Source: Elusimicrobiota bacterium (lineage in GTDB: Bacteria; Elusimicrobiota; Elusimicrobia; UBA1565). From it: a stretch of DNA of 64,000 nt. Below are positions 9,701 to 17,609 of the stretch, piece by piece; within the stretch, counting starts at the first letter, position 1; each line of letters starts with the position of its first letter. The stretch spans positions 62,001 through 126,000 of the forward strand of contig JBAZVI010000009.1 in the NCBI GenBank assembly GCA_041660925.1, read 5' to 3'. The notes beneath the pieces are model-generated. The model searched no databases, was not told where the DNA came from, and saw only the letters and a list, made by a program, of their open reading frames with translations. The position numbers and the translations under genes were made by a program.

Positions 9701-9988
9701 CGCACGGGCCGAGGGATGCTCTTCCTCCGCCCGGCGCAGGAGCGCTGCCGCGCTCAAGGCGCGCAGCGGCTGCAGGTGCCGGCGCCGAACGCCGAGGACG
9801 ACGAGGACGGCGAAGGACGCGGCGAGGACGGCGCGCAGGGCCTCCGGAAGGCCCCAGAGGGACTCGGCGGCGGCCGCACAGAGCAGGAGGACGCTCGGCG
9901 GCAGGAGGAAGCGCAGCGTCCCCTCCACCCAGAGGGACGCGAGGCCTTCCCGGCGCCAGCGTCGGAGCTCCCGAGCGAGGGGGCTCAT
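6737..9988 (-). CDS. Giant DUF4175-like membrane-anchored coiled-coil protein
   Basis: 1083 residues. Two or three hydrophobic segments in the first ~170 residues are followed by an Ig-like beta-rich region with a DDHGLSSVRLVYR segment. About 550 residues of Ala/Glu/Arg-rich heptad-like helices come next, with a basic C-terminal tail ending in YLKRMSQ. This is the architecture of DUF4175 proteins found beside aerotolerance-type (Bat) or transglutaminase genes in Gram-negatives, where their function is unknown. The start ATG overlaps the stop of the GT39-like gene. The opposite strand is also open for over 3 kb, a by-product of the GC-rich third positions. Confidence 0.75.
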   Translation of the reverse strand: MSPLARELRRWRREGLASLWVEGTLRFLLPPSVLLLCAAAAESLWGLPEALRAVLAASFAVLVVLGVRRRHLQPLRALSAAALLRRAEEEHPSARARLVPAWELGRAGTLAGTSTALAEEHVRRTEALVAGLPRRRLFPGPSRRALFLGGTAAALWALALPWLGSRPFLRVLAPWRDARLEEALDIRPGSVRVPWGASVELSASWRSAPAAGARLSAPELWLRSEGGRWLPASWDAEGPRPSYRVGALSAPLEYRLRHRGARSAVYLLQPVPYARLDGLAVSIQPPGGRRQVVALEGGARLSGLRGSWVSVSGTADRPLSSAELELSFLGTPVPMRARGGGRWEGGFPLKESGTMKIRLSDAQGLRESEPAPFQLTALDDLPPSVELLSPAFDVEMSPLERLPVAFEARDDHGLSSVRLVYRLAGRAETRLPARRLDGTPTRSTGDFLWDLAGLPPGAVVEFWVEAADDAMRPQTGASRHGTLKLVDFDSVHARAEAGLRAAEGALTELARRERDAAAALRGLEKAGAESKAAARAGADAAQAPLSESWKAAEDALDGLSEAARGDPYANPGMADAAQGAAEALKELRAGELARAGEDSRAGRTAQAAAGHERLAAKVGRAAAALREGRQMQALQDLWVGAHRADQAGRELGKTLDELSAGGRAPSAEEKKALDDAMAGLRRQIDELQRAVSSMPQADAAALSEKDRKVVSVPLGAAGRSLDAVQEALARGDYAGAARAARRLSEELSRVRSALSEAARAQAENSSSSEEARALERAMELWKEAAAKQGGALQLTQSLEEGRLGARRAAQETLLRRLAEEQAGVVRDAAKLGDPTPPEAAAWMRKALKEFEAGQVQESPALLERASRRLRAQAAALSRAPQGPPPSAAALEELAAREDSVRERLRAGPSEPPLGEGELSERMAASAVQHQASRKTEELGSRLDELSSSGAELPEGSLRSVSDARAEQKSAEGSLARGESGPAQKSQESALELLENGLKSLSEAAARRKSSAQSSLAPFQKPRAVARSGARGRSGVDTSFVPLPGSEEYQPPREIRQEVERSLRERRPGAFDAIIRDYLKRMSQ

Positions 9989-11679
9989 CGCCCGGGCCCG
10001 CCGGCGCCCAGCGCGCCGGCCGCGTCGGGCCGCCCGGCGCGCACGACGAGTTCGCGCAGCGCGGCGCGGCCCTCGGCGTCGGAGCTGAGGTCGTAGAGGA
10101 AGAGCGCGTGACCGAAGACCTTCAGCGGTTCCCGGCGCTTGAGCCAGCCGAAGAGGTCCTGCTCCTCGAAGTACGTGCCCTGGAGGTTGGTCGCCGAGAC
10201 GGCGAAGAGCACGCGGCCCGAGGCCGCGGGGTCGACGGCGTCGCCGGGACGCTCGCAGTTCGTGATGAAGCCGACCGGGACGTAGCGGATGCCGTAGTCG
10301 GCCGGGTCGGCGGTGCCGAAGTAGGAGAGGTAGACCGGCGGGCCGCCCTGCTCGCGCAGCCAGGCCCCGAGCCCCTTGAGGTCCTGGCCCCAGTCGAGGC
10401 TCGAGTCCACGAGCCAGCGCCAGCCGCCTGCGGGCCCGCCCGCGAGCTCGTTGAAGTAGGCGAGGGAGTGAGGTCCCGCGCGCAGGACGGAGACCGCGGC
10501 CCAGGCCGCGAGCACGGCGGCCGCGAGGCGGCCCTTCCACGGCCGCTTCCAGAGCTCGCCCAGGGCCCAGCCGGCGAGCAGCGCGAGGAAGGGCAGGACC
10601 GGCAGCAGGTGCCGCACGCCGATCTGGACCTTCGCGCTCAGCGCGGCGGCGAAGTAGACGAGCGCCGGACCCAGGACCCAGAGCAGCTCGCGACCGGGCT
10701 TCCTGAACCGGACGAACGCCGCACCGAGCGCGAGGAGGAGCAGCGCGAGGGGGGTCTTCAGCGCCAGCGCCGTCGGAAAGAAGAGCGGCGAGCCCGTGAG
10801 CGTGCGGCTTCCGTGCAGAAAGGTCGCGCGGCCGCGCTCGAGGCGCGCGAGGGTGGCCGAGAGCCCCTCCCCGTAGACGGGGAGGCTCGCGAAGCGGTAG
10901 ACCGCCGCGAGCGCGAGCAGCGCGGCGGCCGCCGCGAGCAGGACGCCGAGCCAGGGGAAGCGCGGCCGCGGCGCGGGCCGCAGGCGATGCTCGAGGACGA
11001 GGAGGAGGGCCGCCAGCGGCGGCAGCAGGATCATGTTGAACTTCGAGGCGAGCGCGAGGCCCGCGCACGCGCCGGCCGCGAGCCAGACTCCCCGGCCCCG
11101 GACCTCGCGCGCGAGCAGGAAGAAGGTGAGGAAGAAGAAGGCCGCCGAGGCCGCATCGGTGGTGACGAGCGCGAGGTTCGAGGAAAGGACCGGCTGGAAG
11201 ACGAAGGCGAAGAGCGCCCCGAGCGCCGCGGCGGGACCGCCCAGGCGCGCGCCCCAGGCGAAGAGCGCGGCGAAGAAGAGCGCGCTCCAGCCGATGAGCG
11301 ACCACCGGCGTGCGGCGTTGAGCATGCGCTCGGCGGGGACCTTGTTGCGGTAGAGGAAGGTGTCGGCGTAGTGGTAGACCCGGTTCGCGGACCAGTCGGG
11401 ATGGCTGCGGAAGAGGTTCGGCGACCAGCGCAGAAGGGGAAGGGCGGCCCACATCTCGCCGAGCGGCGGGTGGTCCATCGCGTTGAGGCGGTAGATCCCC
11501 GTGGCGAGGTAGGCGTAGCCGCTGGCCAGATGCACCGGTTCGTCGTAGGTCGGGGCGGCCGAGCCGATGAAGCGCAGGCCGAGCGCCAGGTGCAGGATGA
11601 AGAGGGACGCGGCGAGAGCCCCTATGAGGAAGGGCTTCGGCGGCGGCTGAGGCGTGGGCGGCGGAGAAGGGCGCTTCAC
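9985..11679 (-). CDS. GT39/ArnT-like polyprenyl-phosphate sugar transferase
   Basis: 564 residues with about eleven transmembrane segments. After TM1 the sequence TYDEPVHLASG places an Asp-Glu pair in the first outer loop, and MDHPPLGEM follows. These are hallmarks of the PMT_2 (protein mannosyltransferase/ArnT) branch of GT-C enzymes, which move sugars from a polyprenyl phosphate to a protein or lipid on the outer face of the inner membrane. The start is GTG at 11679, only 9 bases after a TATAAT box, so the message may be leaderless. It heads the minus-strand series that ends in the GT2 gene. Confidence 0.75.
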   Translation of the reverse strand: MKRPSPPPTPQPPPKPFLIGALAASLFILHLALGLRFIGSAAPTYDEPVHLASGYAYLATGIYRLNAMDHPPLGEMWAALPLLRWSPNLFRSHPDWSANRVYHYADTFLYRNKVPAERMLNAARRWSLIGWSALFFAALFAWGARLGGPAAALGALFAFVFQPVLSSNLALVTTDAASAAFFFLTFFLLAREVRGRGVWLAAGACAGLALASKFNMILLPPLAALLLVLEHRLRPAPRPRFPWLGVLLAAAAALLALAAVYRFASLPVYGEGLSATLARLERGRATFLHGSRTLTGSPLFFPTALALKTPLALLLLALGAAFVRFRKPGRELLWVLGPALVYFAAALSAKVQIGVRHLLPVLPFLALLAGWALGELWKRPWKGRLAAAVLAAWAAVSVLRAGPHSLAYFNELAGGPAGGWRWLVDSSLDWGQDLKGLGAWLREQGGPPVYLSYFGTADPADYGIRYVPVGFITNCERPGDAVDPAASGRVLFAVSATNLQGTYFEEQDLFGWLKRREPLKVFGHALFLYDLSSDAEGRAALRELVVRAGRPDAAGALGAGGPGR

Positions 11680-11688
11680 TCCGCCGGG

Positions 11689-11694
11689 ATTATA
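11689..11694 (-). promoter_or_regulatory. -10 box for the GT39-like operon
   Basis: A perfect TATAAT on the minus strand lies 9 bases before the GTG start and just beyond the stop codon of the upstream M48 gene. No convincing -35 is visible. The spacing puts transcription start within a few bases of the initiation codon. Confidence 0.55.
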
Positions 11695-13299
11695 CTAATG
11701 CTGGCCTTGGGCGGCGCGCTCGAGGCGGCGGATGCGCTCCTCGTTGGAGGGGTGCGTGGAGGAGAGGCGGCGCCAGAGCCGCGCGAAGAAGTCCTCCGGG
11801 GCGGCGAGGCTCTCCTTGCGCGCGGCCTCGCGGCCGCGCAGGAAGTCCGCCATCCAGCGCGGGTCGGTGAGCCAGCCGGAGAAGTGGTCGGCGCGCAGCT
11901 CCTCGCGGCGGGACACCGCCAGGCCGAGGGCGAGTCCGAGGACGGCGACCGGAAAGGCGGCGAGCGCGAGGGCGGCGCCGAGGAACGCGGCCTTCCAGGC
12001 GACGAGGCCGAAGACGGCCTCGCCGAGGAGGACGAGCCCCCCGCGCACGGCGACGTCGCGCAGGATCTCGAGGAAGACCTGGAAACCGATGCGATTCTGG
12101 AAGATCCGGGCCGCGCTGAAATCGCCGAGCACGAGATGCCCGAGCTCATGGGCCAGGACCCCCAGGGTCTGCTCGACCGGCAGCCGGGCGAAGCCCTCCC
12201 CGATGGAGACGTCCGCGCTCGCGTCGAGCGCCTTGCCGAAGCTGCTGGCCCCGTACGCGCCGCGCTCGTTGCTCACCACCATGCGGGGAAGCCTCTCCTT
12301 GGGGACGCCCATCCGCCCGGCGAGGTAACCGAGCAGCCCGCGGAGCCAGAGCGAGTAGTCGTCCTGCGCCTGGGGCGCGGGAGCGGCGTCGGCCGGCGGC
12401 GCCGAGCGTCTATACTCCCAGAAGAGCTTCCCGCCCACCCAGGCGGCGGAAGCCGCGAAGGCCGCGACGCCGACGCCGGAGCCGAGAACCGCGTAAGACG
12501 CCGCAAGGAGCGCAAGATGGGAGGCGCGCAGAACGGCGCGCGAGAGCATGAGGCCGACGGGCGGGTGGTAGTCGTCGAGCGAGAGTACCGCGGCCGGCGG
12601 CGCGAGCCCGCTCGCCGTGCGGCCGTTCTCGAGCTCGGAGGACGACGCGAGCCGGGCCTCGTCGACGGCGCGGACGGCGCCGGTCTCCGCGGCCTCCGGC
12701 GCCGGCGGGAGCTCCACGTCGGCGAAGCGTCGAGAACCGTCGAAAAGGGCCTTCCCGATGGAGAGGGAGAGGCCCTTCTCCCCCTTCTCGCGTCCGCGCG
12801 CCTCGGCGCCGACGACGGTCTGGAGCGCGGAGGCGATGGGAGACGCGGCGAAGCGGCCTTCGGCCGCCGCGGTCTTCGGGGTCGAGACGTCGGAAGCGGC
12901 GTCGGGATTGAGCGACGGCGATCCTACCCACCCCGACCCTGCCTCGAAGAGTGAGGGAGTCACGAGAGCGGCCCGGACCGGCAGGAGCAGCGCGGCGCCG
13001 GGCACTGCCGCGGCCGCGGAGGCGGAAGCCCCGATGCGGGCCTGGACCCGGAGAGCGTTCGTCAAGACGAGGGGAACAGGAACGACGATTCTCCCCCACC
13101 CGACCTCCCCCGAAGGGGAGGACAGTGAGGAAGAGAGAGCCCCTTTGGGGACGACGGCGCCGACGAAGCCGACCGCCCCGACGGCCGCGTTCCCCGCGAC
13201 CGCCGGCTGGACGACGACCTGAGAAAACGCCGGGACGCCCGGCAGAGCCGTCTGCAGGAGCAGACCGAGGACGCAGAGAACGCGAAGCGTCTTCTTCAT
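11695..13299 (-). CDS. Exported M48-family zinc metalloprotease with a long low-complexity N-terminal region
   Basis: 534 residues. A Sec signal peptide (residues 1-26) is followed by an Ala/Val/Pro-rich, probably disordered region to about residue 240. A membrane hairpin and the peptidase domain come next: HELGH at 384-388, third ligand in EELRADHF near residue 467, and the HtpX-type THPSNEERI signature near the C-terminus. M48 enzymes degrade damaged membrane or envelope proteins. Here the signal peptide suggests a periplasmic orientation. Residues 55-70 are encoded by a copy of the palindromic repeat family described below. The N-terminal style matches the exported GGDEF protein at 57762-59705. 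Confidence 0.85.
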   Translation of the reverse strand: MKKTLRVLCVLGLLLQTALPGVPAFSQVVVQPAVAGNAAVGAVGFVGAVVPKGALSSSLSSPSGEVGWGRIVVPVPLVLTNALRVQARIGASASAAAAVPGAALLLPVRAALVTPSLFEAGSGWVGSPSLNPDAASDVSTPKTAAAEGRFAASPIASALQTVVGAEARGREKGEKGLSLSIGKALFDGSRRFADVELPPAPEAAETGAVRAVDEARLASSSELENGRTASGLAPPAAVLSLDDYHPPVGLMLSRAVLRASHLALLAASYAVLGSGVGVAAFAASAAWVGGKLFWEYRRSAPPADAAPAPQAQDDYSLWLRGLLGYLAGRMGVPKERLPRMVVSNERGAYGASSFGKALDASADVSIGEGFARLPVEQTLGVLAHELGHLVLGDFSAARIFQNRIGFQVFLEILRDVAVRGGLVLLGEAVFGLVAWKAAFLGAALALAAFPVAVLGLALGLAVSRREELRADHFSGWLTDPRWMADFLRGREAARKESLAAPEDFFARLWRRLSSTHPSNEERIRRLERAAQGQH

Positions 13300-13395
13300 G
13301 GCGTCCGTATTAGGGTAGCCGGTTATATAGGCGCGCGGGAGGGACGAAAGTCCGTTCGGAAACGGCTTAAGGACCTATATTTGTTTAGGTCCCCG

Positions 13396-13559
13396 GTAGA
13401 ACCCCTCCCGGGTCTCCCTTCGTCGCGAGAGCGCGGATTTCCGAGCGAGACAAGGAGCCGAGGAGCGCCGCGTAGCAAAGGCTACGCAAGCGACGAGCGA
13501 CGCCGTCGCAGCCGGAAAGACGCGATCGCAGCAGAAGGGAGACCCGGGAGAGGTTCTAC
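13396..13559. repeat. 164-bp long inverted-repeat element
   Basis: A 26-base arm at 13396-13421 is repeated in reverse complement at 13534-13559 with one mismatch. The 112-base centre contains a perfect GCGTAGC-AAAG-GCTACGC hairpin and further weak complementarity. The right arm begins at the TAG stop of the small membrane-protein gene, so it could act as a terminator, but there is no U-tract and the centre is unusually long. A second hairpin (GGACCTA/TAGGTCC, 13371-13392) lies just beyond. Otherwise 13300-13555 holds no gene that I can support. Confidence 0.75.
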
Positions 13560-13831
13560 GCGAGGACGACGCCGGCGTCCGGCATCGCCACGGGCTCCGG
13601 GAGCTCGCGGCGGCCGACCCGGCCCGGGTGCTGCATACGGCTGGTGAGCTCCTCGATGGGCTGGAGCTCGAGGGTGACGTAGCGGCGGCGGCGGGAGACG
13701 CCGTCGAAGTAGCGGACCGCGTCGCCGACGACATCCCACTCGAGGAAAAGGGCATCGATGAGCGTCTTCAGGAGCAGGGAGATCCCGAAGAGCCCGAAGC
13801 CCAAGCAGAGGACGAATCGCATGTAGAGCAT
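13556..13831 (-). CDS. Small single-pass membrane protein
   Basis: 91 residues from ATG 13831. An N-terminal hydrophobic helix (FVLCLGFGLFGISLLLKTLI) is followed by a basic stretch (SRRRRYVTLELQ) and a polar tail. I prefer ATG 13831 to the GTG at 13846 because GAGGAAA lies 7 bases before it, and because a TACAAT box at 13851-13856 would start transcription at about 13844. Expected topology is an inner-membrane anchor with a short soluble domain. No family is recognised. The stop codon coincides with the start of the long inverted repeat. Confidence 0.55.
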   Translation of the reverse strand: MLYMRFVLCLGFGLFGISLLLKTLIDALFLEWDVVGDAVRYFDGVSRRRRYVTLELQPIEELTSRMQHPGRVGRRELPEPVAMPDAGVVLA

Positions 13832-13957
13832 GGCCGCTTTCCTCACCCATATTGTAGCACGCCCCGGCGGAAAGCTCAGGGTCGGGAGGCCCTTAAGGTG
13901 TGCTCAGTGGACCCAGCGATATTTGGGCCCTTGGGCCCAGATTGCATACGACGACAG

Positions 13958-14066
13958 TTTCCTCACTGCCTCCCCCTACGGGGGAGGACGCGGAGGGGGG
14001 CTAACCGCATATTTTGAAGATACCCCCCCACCCTTCCCCCTCCCGCAGGAAGGGGAGCTAAGGAAG
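13958..14066 (+). repeat. Composite palindromic repeat, divergent copy
   Basis: CCTCCCCC (13969-13976) pairs with GGGGGAGG (13980-13987). The flank TTCCTCACTG before it and GGGGGG after it match the copy found inside the M48 gene, on the opposite strand. An AT-rich spacer and a second C-run/G-run block (14027-14066) complete the element. It fills most of the 13850-14095 intergenic space in front of uvrB. Confidence 0.6.
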
Positions 14067-14081
14067 GGTAAATTGAACAGG

Positions 14082-14087
14082 TATAAT
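14082..14087 (+). promoter_or_regulatory. -10 box for the uvrB operon
   Basis: TATAAT lies 8 bases before the uvrB ATG, and no Shine-Dalgarno fits in between. Transcription would begin at about the A of the start codon, making a leaderless mRNA. Confidence 0.6.
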
Positions 14088-14095
14088 CCAATCGC

Positions 14096-16138
14096 ATGGA
14101 GCGTTTTCATCTTGTATCGCCCTTCCAACCGGCCGGGGATCAGCCCGCGGCGATCGCCGAGCTCTCCGAGGGCCTCTCCCGGGGGACGAAGAACCAGGTC
14201 CTGCTGGGGGTGACGGGCTCGGGGAAGACCTTCACCGTCGCCTCGGTCATCGAAAAGGTCCAGCGTCCGACCCTCATCCTCTCCCCCAACAAGGTCCTCG
14301 CCGCCCAGCTCTACGCGGAGTTCAAGGCCTTCTTCCCGAAGAACGCGGTGGAGTACTTCATCTCCTACTACGACTACTACCAGCCCGAGGCCTACGTCCC
14401 CTCCACCGACACCTACATCGAGAAAGACGCCTCCATCAACGAGCACATCGAGAAGCTCCGCCTGAAGGCCACGAGTTCGCTGCTCTCGCGCCGCGACGTG
14501 GTGGTCGTGGCCTCGGTCTCCTGCATCTACAACATCGGCGCTCCCGAGAACTACCGCAAGCTCTGCGTCGGACTCGAGGTCGGCGCCCCGATGACGCGCG
14601 GGGAGCTCCTCGACCTGCTCATCGCCTCCCAGTACGAGCGCAACGAGGTCGAGTTCGCGCCCGGGAAGCTCCGGGTCAAGGGCGGCTTCGTCGACGTCTA
14701 CCCGGCCTACGAAGACCACGCCCTGCGCGTCGAGCTCGAGGGCGGCGTCGTCCGCTCGCTGAGCGCCCTGCACCCGCTCACCGGGGACAAGCTCGGCTCC
14801 CTCGAGAAGGCCTACGTCTATCCGGCCACGCACTTCGTCTCGACGCGCACGGAGATCGACCGCGCCCTGGGGACGATCTCGGCCGAACTCGCCGGCCGAC
14901 TCGAGGAGCTCAAGGCCGGCGGCAAGCTGCTCGAGGCGCAGCGCCTCGAGCAGCGCGCGCGCTACGACATGGAGATGCTGCGCGAGCTCGGCTTCTGCAA
15001 CGGCATCGAGAACTACTCGCGACACCTCACCGGCCGGCCGGCCGGCGCGCGGCCCTTCTGCCTGCTCGACTTCTTCCCCGAGGACCGTCTCCTCGTCGTC
15101 GACGAGTCGCACGTGAGCATCCCGCAGGTGCGCGGGATGTTCGAGGGCGACCGCTCGCGCAAGCAGACGCTCGTGGACTTCGGCTTCCGCCTGCCCTCCG
15201 CGCTCGACAACCGCCCGCTCAAGTTCGACGAGTTCGAGGCCCTCGCGGGGCAGACCCTCTTCGTCTCGGCGACCCCCGGCCCCTACGAGCTGAAGGCCTC
15301 CGGCGGGGTCGTCGTCGAGCAGATCATCCGTCCCACCGGCCTCGTGGACCCCGAGGTGGTGATCTACCCCACCGAAGGGCAGATCCCCCGGCTCATCGAC
15401 ATGGTGGCGGAGCGCTCGAAGAAGAAGCAGCGCTCCCTCGTCCTCACGCTCACCAAGCGCACGGCCGAGGACCTCTGCGAGTTCCTCGCCGGCCGCGGCC
15501 TGCGCGTGCGCTACCTCCACTCCGACATCGACGCCTTCACCCGCGTCGAGATCCTCCAGGACCTGCGCAAAGGCGCCTTCGACGTGCTCGTCGGCATCAA
15601 CCTCCTGCGCGAAGGGCTCGACCTCCCCGAGGTCGCGCTCGTCGCCATCCTCGAGGCGGACAACGAGGGCTTCCTGCGCAGCGAGACCACCCTCATCCAG
15701 ATCTCCGGCCGCGCGGCGCGCAACCTCGGAGGGCAGGTGGCGCTCTTCGCCGACAAGGTCACCGGTTCGATGCGCCGCGCGCTCGACGAGATGGACCGGC
15801 GCCGCGCGAAGCAGGCCGCCCACAACGAGAAGCACGGCATCACCCCGCGCGGCGTGAGCAAGGCCATCACCGACCTGACCGAGTTCCAGACCCGCGCCAA
15901 GCGCGAGGGCCTCCTGCTCGTCCGGGAGGCGGCGGGGGCCCGCCCGCTGACCCCGAAGAGCGTACCCCACCTGCTCGAGACGCTCGAGCGCCAGATGCGC
16001 GAGGCCGCGGACAACCTCGACTTCGAGCTCGCCGCCCTGCTGCGCGACCAGATCTTCGAACTCCGTGAGATGTCCGTCGGCGGCGGCCGCAAAACCGCAG
16101 CCGCGAAGGCTCCAGCGAAAAGGAAGGCCCGCCGATGA
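14096..16138 (+). CDS. uvrB: Excinuclease ABC subunit B
   Basis: 680 residues, full length. The Walker A GVTGSGKT is at residues 38-45. The beta-hairpin region YYDYYQPEAYVP that probes damaged DNA, the DESHVSIPQ helicase motif, the GINLLREGLDLPE and QISGRAARN motifs, and a C-terminal UVR domain (NLDFELAALLRDQIFELR) that contacts UvrC are all present, followed by a short Lys/Ala tail. It loads onto DNA from UvrA and verifies damage in nucleotide excision repair. It is the first gene of a chain that runs with overlapping starts into nadC, birA and the exopolysaccharide genes. Confidence 0.98.
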   Translation: MERFHLVSPFQPAGDQPAAIAELSEGLSRGTKNQVLLGVTGSGKTFTVASVIEKVQRPTLILSPNKVLAAQLYAEFKAFFPKNAVEYFISYYDYYQPEAYVPSTDTYIEKDASINEHIEKLRLKATSSLLSRRDVVVVASVSCIYNIGAPENYRKLCVGLEVGAPMTRGELLDLLIASQYERNEVEFAPGKLRVKGGFVDVYPAYEDHALRVELEGGVVRSLSALHPLTGDKLGSLEKAYVYPATHFVSTRTEIDRALGTISAELAGRLEELKAGGKLLEAQRLEQRARYDMEMLRELGFCNGIENYSRHLTGRPAGARPFCLLDFFPEDRLLVVDESHVSIPQVRGMFEGDRSRKQTLVDFGFRLPSALDNRPLKFDEFEALAGQTLFVSATPGPYELKASGGVVVEQIIRPTGLVDPEVVIYPTEGQIPRLIDMVAERSKKKQRSLVLTLTKRTAEDLCEFLAGRGLRVRYLHSDIDAFTRVEILQDLRKGAFDVLVGINLLREGLDLPEVALVAILEADNEGFLRSETTLIQISGRAARNLGGQVALFADKVTGSMRRALDEMDRRRAKQAAHNEKHGITPRGVSKAITDLTEFQTRAKREGLLLVREAAGARPLTPKSVPHLLETLERQMREAADNLDFELAALLRDQIFELREMSVGGGRKTAAAKAPAKRKARR

Positions 16139-17025
16139 AAGCCCCCCTCGATCCCGTTTCCAAGAAGCTCGTGCGTCTCGCGCTGCAGGAGGACCTCGGG
16201 AAGGCGGGCGACCTCTCGACGCGTCATTTCCTGCCGCCGGGACTGCGCCTGCGCGCGCGCTTCCTCGTCAAGAGCGACGGCGTCCTGGCCGGGACCGCGG
16301 CGGCCGCGGAGGTCTTCCGCCTCGCCGCTCCCCGCGCGCGCCTGAGCTGGCTGCGCCGGGACGGTTCCTTCGTCCGCGCCGGCACCGTCGTCGCCCGCGT
16401 CACGGGCGGACGCGAGCTCCTCACCGCGGAGCGCACGGCCCTCAACTTCCTCCAGCGCCTCTCCGGGATCGCGACTTTGACGCGCGCCTACGTCGAGCGC
16501 ACGCGCGGCACCCGCGCCCGCATCTACGACACGCGCAAGACCGCCCCCGGCTTCCGGGCCCTCGAGAAGGCGGCGGTGCGCGCGGGGAGCGGGCGCAACC
16601 ACCGCGCCGGCCTCCACGACATGGTGATGCTCAAGGACAACCACCTGAGCGCCGCCTCCCCCGCCGCGCTCGCGCGCCGGCTCGCCGCCTTCCGCCGCCG
16701 CCGCCCCCGCGTCCCCGTCGAGATCGAGGCCCGCGACCACGCCGAGGTCGAGCTCGCCGCCCGCCTGGGAGCCGAGGTGGTCCTGCTCGACAACATGCCT
16801 CCGGCCGCCCTGCGCCGGGAGATCCGCTGGCTGCGGCGCAGCGCGCCCCGCGCCGAGATCGAGGTCTCCGGCGGCATCGCGCTCTCCGAAGTGCGGCGGC
16901 TCGCGCGGCTCGGGCCCGACCGCATCTCGGTGGGCCGGCTCACCCACTCGGCCCCCTCCCTCGACATCAGCATGAAGATCGACGGGCGCGGACCGCGCCC
17001 GCCGAGGGGGGCTTCCCGCCCTTGA
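16135..17025 (+). CDS. nadC: Nicotinate-nucleotide pyrophosphorylase (quinolinate phosphoribosyltransferase)
   Basis: 296 residues. Conserved family segments are present: QEDLGKAGDLST at the N-terminus, ERTALNFLQRLSGIAT, YDTRKTAPGFRALEKAAV, NHRAGLHDMVMLKDNH, and the C-terminal EVSGGI and ISVGRLTHSA, which form the PRPP and quinolinate sites. It converts quinolinate plus PRPP to nicotinate mononucleotide in de novo NAD synthesis. No nadA or nadB is in the window. The start overlaps the uvrB stop (ATGA). Confidence 0.96.
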   Translation: MKAPLDPVSKKLVRLALQEDLGKAGDLSTRHFLPPGLRLRARFLVKSDGVLAGTAAAAEVFRLAAPRARLSWLRRDGSFVRAGTVVARVTGGRELLTAERTALNFLQRLSGIATLTRAYVERTRGTRARIYDTRKTAPGFRALEKAAVRAGSGRNHRAGLHDMVMLKDNHLSAASPAALARRLAAFRRRRPRVPVEIEARDHAEVELAARLGAEVVLLDNMPPAALRREIRWLRRSAPRAEIEVSGGIALSEVRRLARLGPDRISVGRLTHSAPSLDISMKIDGRGPRPPRGASRP

Positions 17026-17609
17026 AGACTCCGCTCCGGGGGATCCCGGGAGGCGTCCCTTCTTCGGGATTCCCCGGGAACATCCTGCGGCTGCGCAGCA
17101 CGCCCTCTACGCAGGCCGTCGCGCGCCGACTCGCCGCCGAGGGCGCCCCGGCCTGGACGCTCGTGCGCGCCGACCGCCAGACGCGGGGACGCGGGCGCCT
17201 CGAGCGCTCCTGGTCCTCCGGCGCGGGCGGGCTCTACGTCTCCCTCGTCCTGCGGCCGCGGCTCGCGCCCGCCGCGCTCGCCGACCTGAGCCTCCTCTTC
17301 GGAGAAGCGTGCGCCGCGGCCCTGCGCGCGCTCACGGGGCTCGAGACATTCGTGAAGCCGCCCAACGACGTGCTCGCGCGCGCCGGGGACGGCTCCTGGC
17401 GCAAGGTCTGCGGGATCCTCCTGGAGGCCTCGGGCGACTCGAAAATGGTAGATTGGGTCGTCGCCGGCATCGGGATCAACGTGCGCAACCGCATCCCGCG
17501 CGCCCTTCCCGAAGCCGCGAGCATTCAGACTCTGACCGGACGCGCACCGGAGACCGACGAGGTGCTGGACGCGGTGCTGAAGGAACTGCGCAGGAGAATG
17601 AAGAGCTGA
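17022..17609 (+). CDS. birA: Biotin--[acetyl-CoA-carboxylase] ligase, no DNA-binding domain
   Basis: 195 residues. The catalytic core shows STPSTQAVARR, the biotin-adenylate loop GRGRLERSW, KPPNDVL (the KWPNDV equivalent), GILLEAS and VVAGIGINV. It attaches biotin to carboxyl-carrier lysines. It lacks the N-terminal helix-turn-helix, so it is a class I enzyme without repressor function, and the C-terminal SH3-like domain is short or absent. TTG at 17022 is chosen because it overlaps the nadC stop (TTGA) and no later start preserves the STPSTQ strand. Confidence 0.92.
   Translation: MKTPLRGIPGGVPSSGFPGNILRLRSTPSTQAVARRLAAEGAPAWTLVRADRQTRGRGRLERSWSSGAGGLYVSLVLRPRLAPAALADLSLLFGEACAAALRALTGLETFVKPPNDVLARAGDGSWRKVCGILLEASGDSKMVDWVVAGIGINVRNRIPRALPEAASIQTLTGRAPETDEVLDAVLKELRRRMKS

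Noticed and set aside
6728..12954. Open frames of about 1,120 and 950 codons on the + strand at 6728-10096 and 10108-12954
   Set aside because: They are antisense to the DUF4175-like, GT39-like and M48 genes, lack any family motif and have composition expected from the reverse of GC-rich codons.
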